The position numbers and the translations under genes were made by a program. Positions 10,353-23,473 of a DNA stretch of 64,000 bases are shown in pieces (the first letter of the stretch is position 1; every line of letters starts with the position of its first letter). The notes under the pieces are model-generated. The model ran no database searches and was not told the DNA's origin. It was given only the letters and a program-made list of their open reading frames with translations. This DNA is from Anastatus disparis (lineage: Eukaryota; Arthropoda; Insecta; Hymenoptera; Eupelmidae), in assembly GCA_017163975.1 (NCBI GenBank), contig JAFFSR010000244.1, positions 13,393,501 through 13,457,500 on the forward strand, in the 5' to 3' direction.

Positions 10353-11455
10353 ACACGGAAAAAGGTAAATACCATTAAAATCAATACTACACGTAGTATG
10401 TATTATTTCTGTGATAAAGTATTGAAAAAAAATGTAATAGTGTAATTTTAATCAATACTATACTTCAAATTTTAACTACTAATGCTGGCATAACTATATT
10501 ACGAACTGAGTGCATGAATTTCCGCTACGTAGTACCTATTTTTTCGGTACTAGGACTGATATTTCACCTATCCGATCCAGGGGTAAAATTTTGCAGAGAA
10601 TATAATTGCTATATATAGAACTGATTTTCCCATACTAGAATTAAAAATTGATGATTCTAAAATCATTTTTATAATATACAACCCTTTTAAATTACTAATA
10701 ATTAATTTTCAACTTAACAGGATGTCAGAGCTGTTAGAATCGATTTTTGCTTTTTTTATTTTGTTGACATCTTTTTAAATTCATTAATCAAACAAATATT
10801 CTAACTTATCCGCACTATAACTATGTTAGTACAATCATTTTTGTTAAAATAAAAAGTCATTTGAATTTATTTCTTTTATAAACTTAGATTGAAAGTTAGA
10901 TCAAGCTTGACAAACCTAACCTCGAAATACTATACATCGTAAGTTTGTATATAACTTTTTATGTATAGCATCTCGGTGGATTTCATGAGTTGTCCGCACT
11001 CAAGCGTAATCTTACAAATTTCTTTATTGTAGCAAAAAAATTCATCTGCTTTTTCCCGTTTATAATAATCAACTCAAGTTTAAAATTAATAATTAGTAGT
11101 TTGAAATTTTTACATATTATATGATCGATATTATATTTATTGATTGCTAAAAATTTATATACAATTTAATGGTTTTTACATTATGATAAATTAGCTGTAT
11201 TGAAGTTTCATATTCGACAGCGCCGCAGTAAATATTGTATAGGTACTATGTTAGTAAAAGATAATGTAGTCCCGTAGTACGGAAAAATTCGGTACTATAC
11301 CACACAATTCTTGGGACGAGTCGCGTTAAAAAATGTACTTATATAGGTCGTTTTAAAATATATACTGAGTATCAATTAAAAAACGACTAGTAATATTCTT
11401 TCTAGTACTGACTCAAATTAGTACATTCTTTTCAGGTATTTTCCTTTTTCCGTGT
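10353..11455. mobile_element. Non-autonomous TIR element, 1.1 kb
   Basis: Termini ACACGGAAAAAGGTAAATAC and the inverse GTATTTTCCTTTTTCCGTGT match with one mismatch over 21 bases. TA lies on each side. The interior has no transposase frame. Probably a deleted derivative of a TA-targeting DNA transposon. Confidence 0.65.
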
Positions 11456-14400
11456 ATAAATTACGTTATTTTGTATACTTTGGCATCTGCGAAGATTTAT
11501 ACATTTTTGGTTTTCAGAACAAATAGTTGCACCAGAAACTGTTGCTTGAAATTTTCAACATTTAATTTTTTTAATAAAATAAAAGATGACGTGTTTTGAT
11601 AAATTCATTTTATAACAAACAGCATTAATATTTTTTTATAATTACCAATGTCTTTTTTACCAGTACGTGGATTTTCTTTTGTTTTCGAATGATTATTGAA
11701 TTTACTCACGTCTTGTTTTACTTATAGATTTTACATCACTAAACAAAAATAATATACAAATGACGTAAGAAATTATTAAAGTTTTTATAACACATAAATT
11801 TAATTTTCAAACAAAGCGTTCAATCGCTATATTCTTGGATTCTTTTTCGACTTAAGTCTGTTTGTTTCGTTAAAATTGAATTTAGTAACTTAGATCAAAT
11901 ATTTTTTTTTTAATTTATACAAAAACAAGTGTTTGTAATTTTTCGCTGTAAAATATTTTCTCAGCTTCGGTTTAAAAATTAATATTTAAAGATTAATTCA
12001 TTTAAAATTATTCAATTTAAATTCAACCCCAAACAATAAATAGCTAAATAAAACCTATACATTATTATCTAATTTAAGATAATCAAAGAATTAATTACCA
12101 TTAATTATCCGTAAAAAAAATTTTAGAAAAAACATCCTCACCTTCGCATACAATATATTATACTAGCGCATCAGCTATACATATATACATCGAACTTATC
12201 ATAAAATATCCTTTAGTACAAGCCTCGGTCAGAAGTAATGCTAACGACTGTTGGATTCACGCGTAATCGCGCCGATTTTCTTGGAACGTCCTACTTATTT
12301 ACGACGAAAAGAAGAGAGAGAGAATAAGAGATCCCAAAAGCCAGAGGGATTAATCTCTTGAGTGAGTCTCCAACGAAAAATAAAGTCTCGTACATAAGAG
12401 AGAAGAGGAGAGAATAAAAAAGTTTGAAATAAGAAAAAAAGGAAAGGAAAGAGAGTTAAAGAGGAAAGAGATTAAAAGGATGGTACGATAAAGCAAGAAA
12501 GAAAGAAGAGAGGGTCAGGGACGTATGGTTTCATAAATCATTGAATGCAAGCAAAGATCGACGCGCAAGTGTATGAGTCTTTCTATCTTTGGAAAATCTT
12601 GCCTTTTATATATCTCGTCGCCCTCACGCTTTGAATTATCTTTCTTTCTTTATTTTTTTTTATTCTTCCATATTCTTCATTCTTTCTTAAAAAAAAAAAA
12701 ACGGAAAAAAAATTTTTTTTTCTCTCTTTTTTGTTTGTGATTTATGTTGCATTTACTCGCATTATTACAAACTTCTGCTACTGACTGACTTATGTAATTC
12801 TTGCGTTAACCTTGTTGTTAAGGCGTGGATGATGTTCGGAATAGTGGCTAATGAAGTTTGAAAGAAATGTTTTTTTTTCTTGCTGGAAATAATGTTAACT
12901 TGGTATTGTTTGAAAAAATATTAACATTGAATTTACAAAATGTTTTTTTCAATTTATTTTTTTTTTAATTTTATTTATATACAGAGAAGTGATATTCATA
13001 TGAAATAAGTTGAAAAGATAAAAGGCAATACTGTTAATGATAAAATGAAATTTCCTTCCAAAATCAACAGAAATCTTTTTAATGCATGTCTACTTTATTC
13101 AAACGTATTTCTGATTGATTCTAAAAAATGTATTAAAAAATGAAACGACAAACAGTAAAACAGAGATAGCTTTAATACTAAATTAATTTAATAAATTAAT
13201 AAAAAATCTGTTTAAAGCAGATTTCTTTCAGAGACGATAAGATTTTCTACTGGAGGTGATATAACAAATTTTTTAACCAAGCAGATCTGTTACATATTTC
13301 TGTTTGATTTCAGATCTACAGCACAATAAAACTGGCGCTTTTCATTAAAAATTCCATATTTGCCAATGAAAAATAAAATTTTTACTATATTCAAAGCAAA
13401 ATCTACTCGAGAAATAAATAATATGTGACACTATAAAACAAAAATAAAAATAAATCCGTATTATGATTATTTATTTTAATATGATTTATTTATTTGATCG
13501 ATTTATTAATCTTCGACGAACGTAATCATTTAGCTTGTTTACGTAGCTTCTTAAGTCCTATATATTACAGATTTGTATTCGTATGCTAATTTTCAAGTAA
13601 CGCCATATTCAATACGTATACGTAAATATCAAGAAAAATCCTAGCTCTGCTGTAATTCTTGCATAAACGTCAAACGGAGAATAAATTGTGGAAATTTTAG
13701 TGTAAATATATGAATAAAATTTCAATTATTAATCGACGTAAAATATTATTACTTTTTATTTATATTTAAATTTCTAGCTTGTCCTTGGTAGAAGTTTATA
13801 ATCCAAAGCTGGTAATATTAATAAAAACAAAATGTTCGAAATATTATTTAAAAAATATTTCAATAATACTTACGATTCTTTTTTTTAATTATAATGCATA
13901 TAATTTATTACATCTGTACGTTTGTCTTAACCAGCAAGTTCGTTCGCCATCGTTGTTTTTCATTACCTCCAATTTTAAATCTCTTTAATTTTCCTCCTCG
14001 CTTCACTTTATCTCTCCGCATCTTTCTGATGTGTTCTTTCTTTTTTTTACTCTTTTACATTCTTTCATCTCCTTTTTCTCTTTCGCCTCGAAATTACGTA
14101 TAAGTCACCGAATTTACGTTCGTCGCGCCATTGGAAAGAAAAGGGCCAATTTCAAAATTCCAAGCCATTTAACTGAAGCTACCTTATTTCTAGGATCTGT
14201 TCGAAGCTTTTCTTTTTCTGTTACTTCTTTCCTTTTTCTTTTGGATACGAAAAAAAGGGACTACGATGTAAAATTTACCGAGCGAGCTTTGATGCACGCA
14301 TGCTCAACGATCTTGTTATTTTTTATGTTCCTCGATTTTTTCTGAGAAAAGTCTGGCAGAATAATGCTAGGCTTTTTTTTCAGTTTGATTGCTCGTGAAG

Positions 14401-17400
14401 AAATTAGGTAGCAATGTAAATAATTGATAATAACTGGATTTTTTATGTTCATTTAAAAGGACGGATGAAGCGATGCAGAAAGAATTATATAATTTGATAT
14501 ATTTATAAATTTTTATGAAAGTGACTTTTGGTTTTATTTTTTTTTTGTCGTGGTAAAAAATGAAACTGCTTATTTATTCAATGCGTTTTCATAAAAACTT
14601 TCACTTCGGAATTTATTTTAATAATTTTCATATTATAATATTTTTGTTTTCACGATCAACAATGACTTGCTATTTTATTAAATTCGCATGAACTTGATTT
14701 TTTTCAGTATGTCTGATATATTTATAACCTTAGATAAAACTTTTACCATGAATGCTTCTAATTTATTATCATAAATTTTATCAATTTTTGTAATCCTTTT
14801 TATCAGCCGATGTGGTCAATCAATCGCAACATTAGTTACAACAAGCGCTCAACTAAAGTTTAATTTTTTTAAATTACGTTGAAAGATAAATCAATCACAT
14901 AATAATATTATTTCATATCTGCACGTACAAAAAAAAATGATTCATTACATTTTATTATAAAAGTGTCGAGTAAATTTATTAAAAATCAATTACATTTCAA
15001 TAAATATTTCAATGCATCATATTTTATTTTGTAAATTCATTATTTTCGTTTACTAATTGCTTTTCTTCGTCGCTAATTTTTTTCCCACTCTCTTTCTCTT
15101 TCACCGCACAAAGCATTCAATTATACTCACAAAACCATCGACATCACAAAAATAAAAATAAAATAAAAAAAACGTTTTCAAAACCTGAAAAATTTCATTC
15201 AAAACCATTCAACGTTTTTCTCCTCGAACAAAAGCCAGACGAAAGTCGTTCGATTGTCATGTAAACTCAAGCACATTTACACCTTTGAAAAAAAAAGAAG
15301 TAAAAAAAAACAAAACTAAATAAAAAGACGACGACATTTAAAACAAAAATAAAAGAAGAAGAAGGTACTCTTTATGAAAATACACGTACGCACGCCTATT
15401 GAATAACAAAATCGTCACGTATATAACTATAAAACTCGCAATTTTAATTCCATACCGATCCTTTAAGCTCCTAACGAGATTTCACGCTTTCGGATGATTT
15501 TCATACAGTTTATTTATCTTCTTTCTTTTATTCTGCTTGCAAACATTTTCGTCTTCTTTTCCCGTGCATAAAACGAGACAGAAAGTTTCGTTAGGCGTGT
15601 ATACGCGAGAGGAGGATAAAGGAAAATATCGTAAATTTTGATAGATTGGACAGGAGGTTTTTGCTTGACTGATTAAATTGCTGTACGGCTGGTAGTGTTA
15701 AATTTTCTCTCAAACTTTTTGAAACCTCGTGTACTTGCTCCTGCAGGAAGGGATATTGAAATTGAAATTTGAGTATGTGAAACGTGCTGACTTTATCTAA
15801 GTTTTTAACGCTTGTAGCGTGTTTTGATTATGTTATTTATCTATGGCCAAGTTTTAGGATTCATTATTAATGTACTTTGCTATTTAGGAAATTCTGTAAT
15901 TAATTAATTACAGAATTTTATTTAACTTTTAATGTATTTATATTATCCGTAAATCTTTATTTTTCCTTTAAAGAAAGCTTCTAATGCATTTTGGTTGTAA
16001 TACGTACTTTTTCTTTGATAAAATATTCAAAGTTTTTAGATTCTAAGATATTTTACTATCCAACATATAATAATTTAACGATTGAGGTTGCATTTAAGAT
16101 TTAAAGGTTAATAACAATAAATTAATAATGAATAACAAGTTATCATACATTATATTCGTCAAAAACTTTATTCAAAGTTTAAATACTCTTTAATTTTTTT
16201 TAATATTATAAATACTTAAATAATACACTACAAGGGTTAAAAAACTATTGTAAAATTTAGAATATTGTGTTTATGGAATTATAGTAAAATCGTAAATGGT
16301 TAACTAATTTTAAATCAATTAAAATAACGGCTCATTGCTTATCTTACGCATCAGAATGAAATTACTGTTCCAAAAAAAATAATAATAATAATAATCATAA
16401 AGAACTTGGAAATGTTTAACGTTCATCAAAAACTGCGATTTTGCCAACATATTGCGGTCTGATTTTATCACAAAGTTCACCTTTTTATCTTTATAATAAG
16501 GTTATTCCATACAAAGGTTAAAATTTTTTCTTTATTTTTTTTTTCATGTCCAAAAGATTTAATTCGGTTTTATCGTCACGTACGTTCTTTTTTTTTTTGT
16601 TTAAAATTATGTTTTCATCAGATTTTTAAATTCTTTATAAGGACATGGTTGTGCGTAATATTAACATGTAAAATATGAGTATCCTGGAAAATGAAAAAGG
16701 TAAAAAAAGTTAAAACGTTTATTTGATAAAACTGCATACTTTTTTTGTAGAAAACACAGTGAAACAATCATATAAAATATTTTTTACTTTAAAAAGTTTG
16801 AGAATCACGCACAAAGATAAAAAAATTTGAATAATTATGTTTGTAATAAATTTCATCATTACAAAAAAATCATTTGGTTAATACGCAATTATTTTTTACG
16901 CTAACATCATCCATTAAAATATCAGTTTCATAAATAGATGATTACCTTTTAACGTTTATAAAAGTAATAAATATAAATCTATAAAATAATTTTGCAACCA
17001 TAATATCAGATTTAGTCTTGAATTAAATGAAAATAATGACAAGACAATATCATTACGATGAGACATATTTAAGAAAAAAAATAAAACTTAAAAACGAAGA
17101 AGAAGAAGAAGAGGTAAAGGAAGAATAAACGAACAAAGTATTAAGAAGCGCTAATTTATTTTCGAGGCCATAAACTCATGGGTCTGCTAATTTGTCCGAG
17201 ATTTCCCATAATTAGCAAGGAATTCCTGGGCTCAAAAAATCCTTCTTGCCTTATTTCATTTTGTTCTCTTTCCAAAACTCATTGACTCCAGAAACTATTT
17301 ATTAAATATTCTGTAGACGTTTTATAAAAACGTCTCTCGAAAAATTAAAATCAGTTCATTAGGTACTATATCCTTACATACGTATTTCTTTAAAAAAATT

Positions 17401-20400
17401 AATTCGTACAACGTTGTATGCGATTTATATAAACTTTTTCAACAAATTCGATTGATTTAATTGATTCACGCTTACGATACGCATAAATTACGTGTTTATG
17501 TGTACACACATAAACGTAGACTTTTATTAAAAAATATCAAAAAGAGACACCTGTCTTATACCACAGATGCTAAACGATTCGTTCTTCGTTACTTATTTCA
17601 CGCTCTTCAACGATCTCTTTAAAGCGCTCGAATTGACATTTCTGTTTTATAATCCGTTTTGGATCGTTTTTTTTTATGGCCGAGAGAAAGATGAATTTAA
17701 ACGCAAAGCGTTAAATATGCTAAGTTGTTTGGATGGTTAAGTTATGGAGAAATTTTTTTTCTCTTTAACCGAGTTAATTGGACATTGATTTTCTTGATTG
17801 GTATGTGATTCTTTATTTTTTATTTTTAACGATCTGACAGTTTAATATGTATGTCAGGATATGTGTTTTAAAGAACTGGAGCGGGTATTACTATAAACTA
17901 TGTAAATCTTTAATTTTTTTCAAAAAAAATATAAATCTAAGGAATTATTATTTGACCATTTAGCTTGAATGTTTAGCAAAATTGTTTAAATTCATATAAA
18001 AATATGTAATTTATTAACATAAATTAAGTTTAACTTCGATAAAATTTTGAAATCTTGCATATTTAATTATTAATATAGACATAATTTTTTAATATTAGAA
18101 AAAATTATATCTTTTTTTAGTAAATTTTTTCAATCATTTATCCAAATTAAAAAGTTTATTTAATTTCTGTAACATTAAATAAGATTAAAGTCACTTGGAA
18201 ATAAATTAAATGAATTAAATAGTCATCGGACAAATCAATCAAATAAATATTTTAGTACCAGAATCTTTATCTGTTGAACAATGTTGACGATGTTGATACC
18301 TTGACCACCCAAATAAAGTCTACTAAAAAAAAACAATTCTTCCCTCGAGGTCACCTCATTTTTTCATATCAAGTAACTATCCGATAACGTGTAAATCAGC
18401 AAACGTATATCCTTGCATCCTGACATCATTTAAAAAAAGAAAAAAAAAGAATAAGGTATAGCGCCGCTGTTTGGTTCACCTGATTTTATCAACTATTAGG
18501 TAGTAAAGAGAGAATGAAAAGAAAAAAGAAGGAGAGAGAAACATTTGATGGTGTTAGTTGGTTGTGTGTCACTTAAAGGAGATGCCGTCAATTAAGCATA
18601 TACCCGTCCCCAATGCGTCGGCGAAGTTACCTTTGAAATTCGACTCTTAAAACCGAGTGTACATATATACGCATATAGGAACGAGTGTAAGACTCACACT
18701 TGTAAGGCTTGAAAAAAAAGACAAGCTTCGTACCGGGAGTCATTTATACTTGATAAGGATTTCGGTTTCTTATGGACTATTACCTGTTCATCTATTTTTT
18801 TTTTTTTTTTGGTCCCTTAAACTTTGGTTAGTTTTTTTTTTGTTTCCAATCGACTAGAATCTACTACACGGTTTGACTTACAACTCGTGTTTGACATTTC
18901 TTCAAGAAAGTTTTTCTTTCCTGCTCTTTTTTTTGTACCTACATTCTTTTTGAATGTTTAGGATATTTATAGAGTTAAGTATACGTTAAAGTTTTCCTTT
19001 TTTTTTAGTTTGAAATTAAAATTTTTCCTTAACGATATTGGACAGCGATAAGTGATACCGATGAATAATTATGTATGATAATGAATATGAGATTTAAATA
19101 AATATATGTAATAAAGGCCAATTAAATTTTATTTAAATTAACTCCTTAAGCATTTTTTACTCTTTCTTTTTATTTCATCGTATATATAAGCAAAATATTT
19201 ATTAATTAAGCTTTTTTTAAGCTTTAATTAAACCTGTAAATAAATTTTAGTACTTTTTAATCGCTGAACATATCATTTTGTAACCATTTTACGTTTATAG
19301 CATAAAGATAAAGTTTAAAGAAAGGCTAAAACACAACTCATCTAATGAGATAAATTTATCTTTAATATTTGAAAGAAAATTTTATTAGACACAATACTCC
19401 AAAAGCAGTATATCATTTTAAATATCTAATAAAGAAAACAAAAAAGATTTATCATATTTAAAAAATGTACAAGCTCATTAAAGTTACCTTTCAAAAATAT
19501 CACAATGTTTCCACTTCGAAAAAAGGTAAAAATAAAAGACAAACATCACGTCAGTATTAAACAGAGAAGTCTTTCTTTTCAAAAAGAAGAAGAAAAAAAT
19601 AAGACGCTGTGCAAAGCGTGAACAAGTATAATAAAAATCAGCGAAGCAAGCATGTCTCGTTTGCTCTTAGAAAAATTGTTCAGCCAGAAGAAAGGAAAGG
19701 ACCAGAGAGCATATCAGAGGAAACGAACTCGCAATTTTCCGTTGAACTAAAAGGAAGTCAGTTTTACAGGATCTTGATATGTTGGAAAATAAAGAAAAAA
19801 AAAATATATCTCTCTTTCGTCAAGAGACAAGTTTGGTGGTGTTACAACTTTATCTTGTTCTTTTCTATCTCTATATATGTATATGTAGTCGAGAAACTCG
19901 GTCAGCGAATGCATTTTCACTTTAAATGACGAAAATTTGTACAAACTTCTATTCCAACTTTGGTTAAACGTGACAATTCATATCCAAACTTTGTGTTATT
20001 TAAAGTTTAACTTTCTTTTCCTTTCGAAATTTACACTGGCAAAAATGGAGCTTTTGAAGTAAGCAGAATCTTTTTACTTCTTGTAGTTTTCTGATTTAAT
20101 TACACAATAGAATTTATTTTTCATTCAAAAATAAAATCTATTTGATCTACACATCTATTTAATTTTAATAGAAATTTGTTTCAAAAATGAAATTATATTA
20201 AAGATAGTGATATTAAATTAATTTCATAAGTGAATACTAAACATACAAAATTATGCGTTTCAATATAAAACCTACACCGCAAGGATACCTGCACCCTTGA
20301 TCCAAAATTCTATTTTCGTCGGTGTAATTTTGAAATAATAAAATACTTTATTTTTGGTAAATAAAACGGATTATTTTGTTTTAAATGAGTGTCGTAATGA

Positions 20401-21057
20401 ATTTGTAAAAGTTTATCGCGATCGTAATCTTGATAATTTCCTTTTTTACGACTGATATTCATTGAACAAACGTGGAATATTAATGATGTCAGTGGATTTT
20501 GCTTATGATCACGAGTAATGCGCATAACATAGTTTTAAAATTGTATTTTGAAAATAAATATTTAAGTACAAGATTGTAAATATGCCAGTAATTATACTAG
20601 CAACATTCCGTTTTTAAAGCGGCTTAAAGTACCCGACGATACTTTAAAGTAAGTGTTCTAATTATTTGTTAAAATGCATCGTTTTTATTTTACTATTCTT
20701 TTTATGAAGTGAAGCATTATAAATAATAACGCAAAGTATACGGAGAAAATATTATTTGAAGCACTTAAATTGAATCTTTAAATATTAATATTTTTATTTT
20801 TTATTTAGTATTAAATATATATCGTTAAATTCAAATTTTCGATACTTTTTGTTCATTATCTTTGAAAATAATTTTTCGAAACGATAAAATACTGATAAAA
20901 ATGGCATGTAATTAAATCGTTGTACCTCTCTCTGTTAATAAAGTACCACATCTCTCAATATTTTTATAGTCTAGTAAAAAAATGTATTTTTTTGTAAAAA
21001 CTAATAAATAAAAATGAAAATAAAGAGACAGTTTTGATCCATATGATAAAAATCAAT

Positions 21058-21227
21058 CCCTGGTACGAAATTGGTCATTTTTGGTTATCATTGCTAATCT
21101 AAGCATGTTAAAATGACATCTATTTAGAAATTCTGAAAATAATTCAAACAAAATTTTTAGATAAGTGTCACTTTAACATACTTAAATCATCAGTTATGTC
21201 CAAAACATGGTTAATTTTGCACGAGGG
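21058..21227. mobile_element. Degenerate CCCTGGTA-type MITE
   Basis: The left end, CCCTGGTACGAAATTGGTCA, and the right end, GGTTAATTTTGCACGAGGG, are eroded inverted copies. The inner ATGTTAAAATGACATCTAT and ATAAGTGTCACTTTAACAT arms match those of the element at 44299-44469, so it is an older copy of the same family. Confidence 0.6.
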
Positions 21228-22225
21228 ATATTTTTACTGATGAAAATAAATTAATTTTATTTGTTTTCAAGAAAAGTTGCAATAACTTAGAAAATGGCAC
21301 CGTAGGTTCTGCATGTGAACTGATAGAAAAGTTTATGCCATCAGAAATCACACTAATCGTACACCCACAATATCAAGGATATTTTTTCGAAAGTGTACGT
21401 CGAATAACAATCTTGTATATTTTACTATGAACATGATAAAATTTAAATTGTGTATCAAGTTTTGCATAATAATTAGATTCGTGCCACATAATCTTATGTG
21501 TGTTTTTTAAGCTGATGAGGGATTCGAACGCAATTCAGAGGATTCAGAATTTTTTATTTTGTGCTTGTAGCTTAAAATAAAATTCTTTTATATTTAAATT
21601 CTTCAAAAATTCGAAAATAGTCAATCAACTATAATAAGAAACTCAATACATAATTGGAAATTATTAAGCCTATGAAAAAATACAAGATATTGCAAATTAA
21701 GGTACAAGTTTGAAAAAATATCATTAAAATTGAGTTTATATTTATAACTTTTGAATTATACAAAAATATATGATGTTAGATAGGGTAGAGATTTTTCATA
21801 AGTTATATGTACAAAAATTTCAGCAAAATCGGTTACTTTGAGTGCCTAAGTACACTACAAATGTCAAGATATTGATTTTCGATTATTGGATTGAAATGGT
21901 AAAATCGATTGATCATCATAGATTTTATAAATAATGAGCTACTTGTGAGATAATTACGTATTAAACAATAGTATTTTATTGATAACTCACTTTTAACTCA
22001 AAAATATTGCAAAATTTTTCTAAATTTATTATTAGTTTAATTATAATTAGTATTTATATCATAATATATATGATAAAATTAATTTTTAGATAATGATTGA
22101 AAATAAAATTAAAACTATGGAATACTTACGTACGATCGTATGAAAAAAAAGAAAGACAACAGGAAAATGTTTTTGCTTTTTTTAATGATCTTATTATTTA
22201 AAAGAAAATAAAATTTCCAAACACT

Positions 22226-22775
22226 CCCTGGTAGAAAATTCACCATCTCAAATGGTGAAAAAATTAACGATTGGCCAACTTTCTTAGTCAATTTTTAGCC
22301 AGTCACTGGTAAAAAGTTGTCGAAAAAATGGTGAATGATTTAATTTTAAAGTTGAAAAAAATTGGAACTTAATTATTAAAATTTACATATATTTATTATA
22401 TATATATATCTTATTTTAACTAATGTTCGATTTTCTTTTAATGTAACTATATATATTATTAATTGTTTCATAAATAAGTTATTTGATTTATCACGCGTGA
22501 GCAGATAGTATAGTGCTGCAAACATTTTGCGTGGAGTATAGCTGTTAGGTTATGTATCTATATAGCGACAGCAGATGTTAGCAGAAAAGCGTGATCATAA
22601 CCTTCAAATAAAATATTATAATAAAATTAAATATATTCACCATTATTTTGTCAACTTTTCACCATGAAAGGTCGCTAGATAGCAGGGTATTTGGCCATGA
22701 TTTTTAGCATTTTTTGGTCAAATTGATAAAAAATGGCCTATGCTTGGCCAAAAGATGCTGAAAATTTCTACCAGG
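22226..22775. mobile_element. CCCTGGTAGAAA-type element, 550 bp
   Basis: It opens CCCTGGTAGAAAATTCACC and closes with AAATTTCTACCAGG. TTGGCCA-type motifs occur near both ends. No coding capacity. Confidence 0.6.
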
Positions 22776-22800
22776 TTGCTATAAAAATATCAATATTTTT

Positions 22801-22997
22801 TAATTTTATTTAACGTCGCTGATTTATGCTATGATTGCGATGCTAATTAGCGACGGAGGTTGACAGCGTGTTTTTGAACAAAGCACATGTAACTTACAGT
22901 GGTGTTTGTATCAATCGACTGCCGAGAGCGGGATTCGAACTCAGAACCTCGAGATTACAAATCCATCACTCTACCAATTGAGCCACTGACAACTTCT
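22801..22997 (-). mobile_element. tRNA-derived SINE, copy 1
   Basis: On the minus strand it has a tRNA-like head with an A box (GTGGCTCAATTGGTAGAG) and B box (GAGTTCGAATCC). The non-tRNA body follows (ACATGTGCTTTG, then CCTCCGTCGCTAATTAGCAT) and then an AT-rich tail. The same layout recurs at 34497, 51673 and 58217. Confidence 0.75.
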
Positions 22998-23473
22998 ATT
23001 AAAATTATTCAAATTAATGTAATAATAAGTACTTTTAAGTATATGTTATAATGGAAAATGTTATATATATTTTTGATTATTTTTATTTAAAAACACTCAT
23101 AATATTTGTTGAAATGATCTATAATTTTCACTCTCATGACAAGATATTTCTTTTAGAAAATTTTCATTAAATTATCTTGTTAATTAAAATAACTAACATT
23201 CATAAAGACATTTTCAATAAGAAAACTATTTTTATTTAAATATCTCTATAGAAACAAGAATTTTCACTCCATGAATTTAACATTATAAACAGTAATTTAA
23301 TAAAATGTTATTCTTATCGAAAATTGGTTGAACTTAAAAAGTAATTATTAGTAAGAGATACCAAAGATAAATACTAAGGTATTTTTGTTATTCTAAAAAT
23401 CTTGACCATTTTACAGTACTTTACAAAATAAAAAAGTTTTATGCAAAAAAGATTTTCAAGTGCGCTCAGAAAT

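Larger units (their letters stand above)
9679..23473. other. Intergenic region between the ENPP and IR clusters
   Basis: Beyond the ENPP promoter block, this 13.8 kb AT-rich stretch contains a 1.1 kb TIR element (10353-11455), CCCTGGTA-type elements (21058-21227, 22226-22775), a SINE copy (22801-22997), a 28-base perfect palindrome (15890-15917) and purine- or pyrimidine-rich low-complexity DNA around 12.3-12.7 and 13.9-14.3 kb. Short open frames here are low-complexity and show no recognisable domain or splice partners. Confidence 0.55.

Noticed and set aside
15890..15917. 28-base perfect palindrome as an operator or element end
   Set aside because: It is isolated and AT-rich (TTAATTAATTAA core). 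With nothing flanking it, chance is the simpler explanation.
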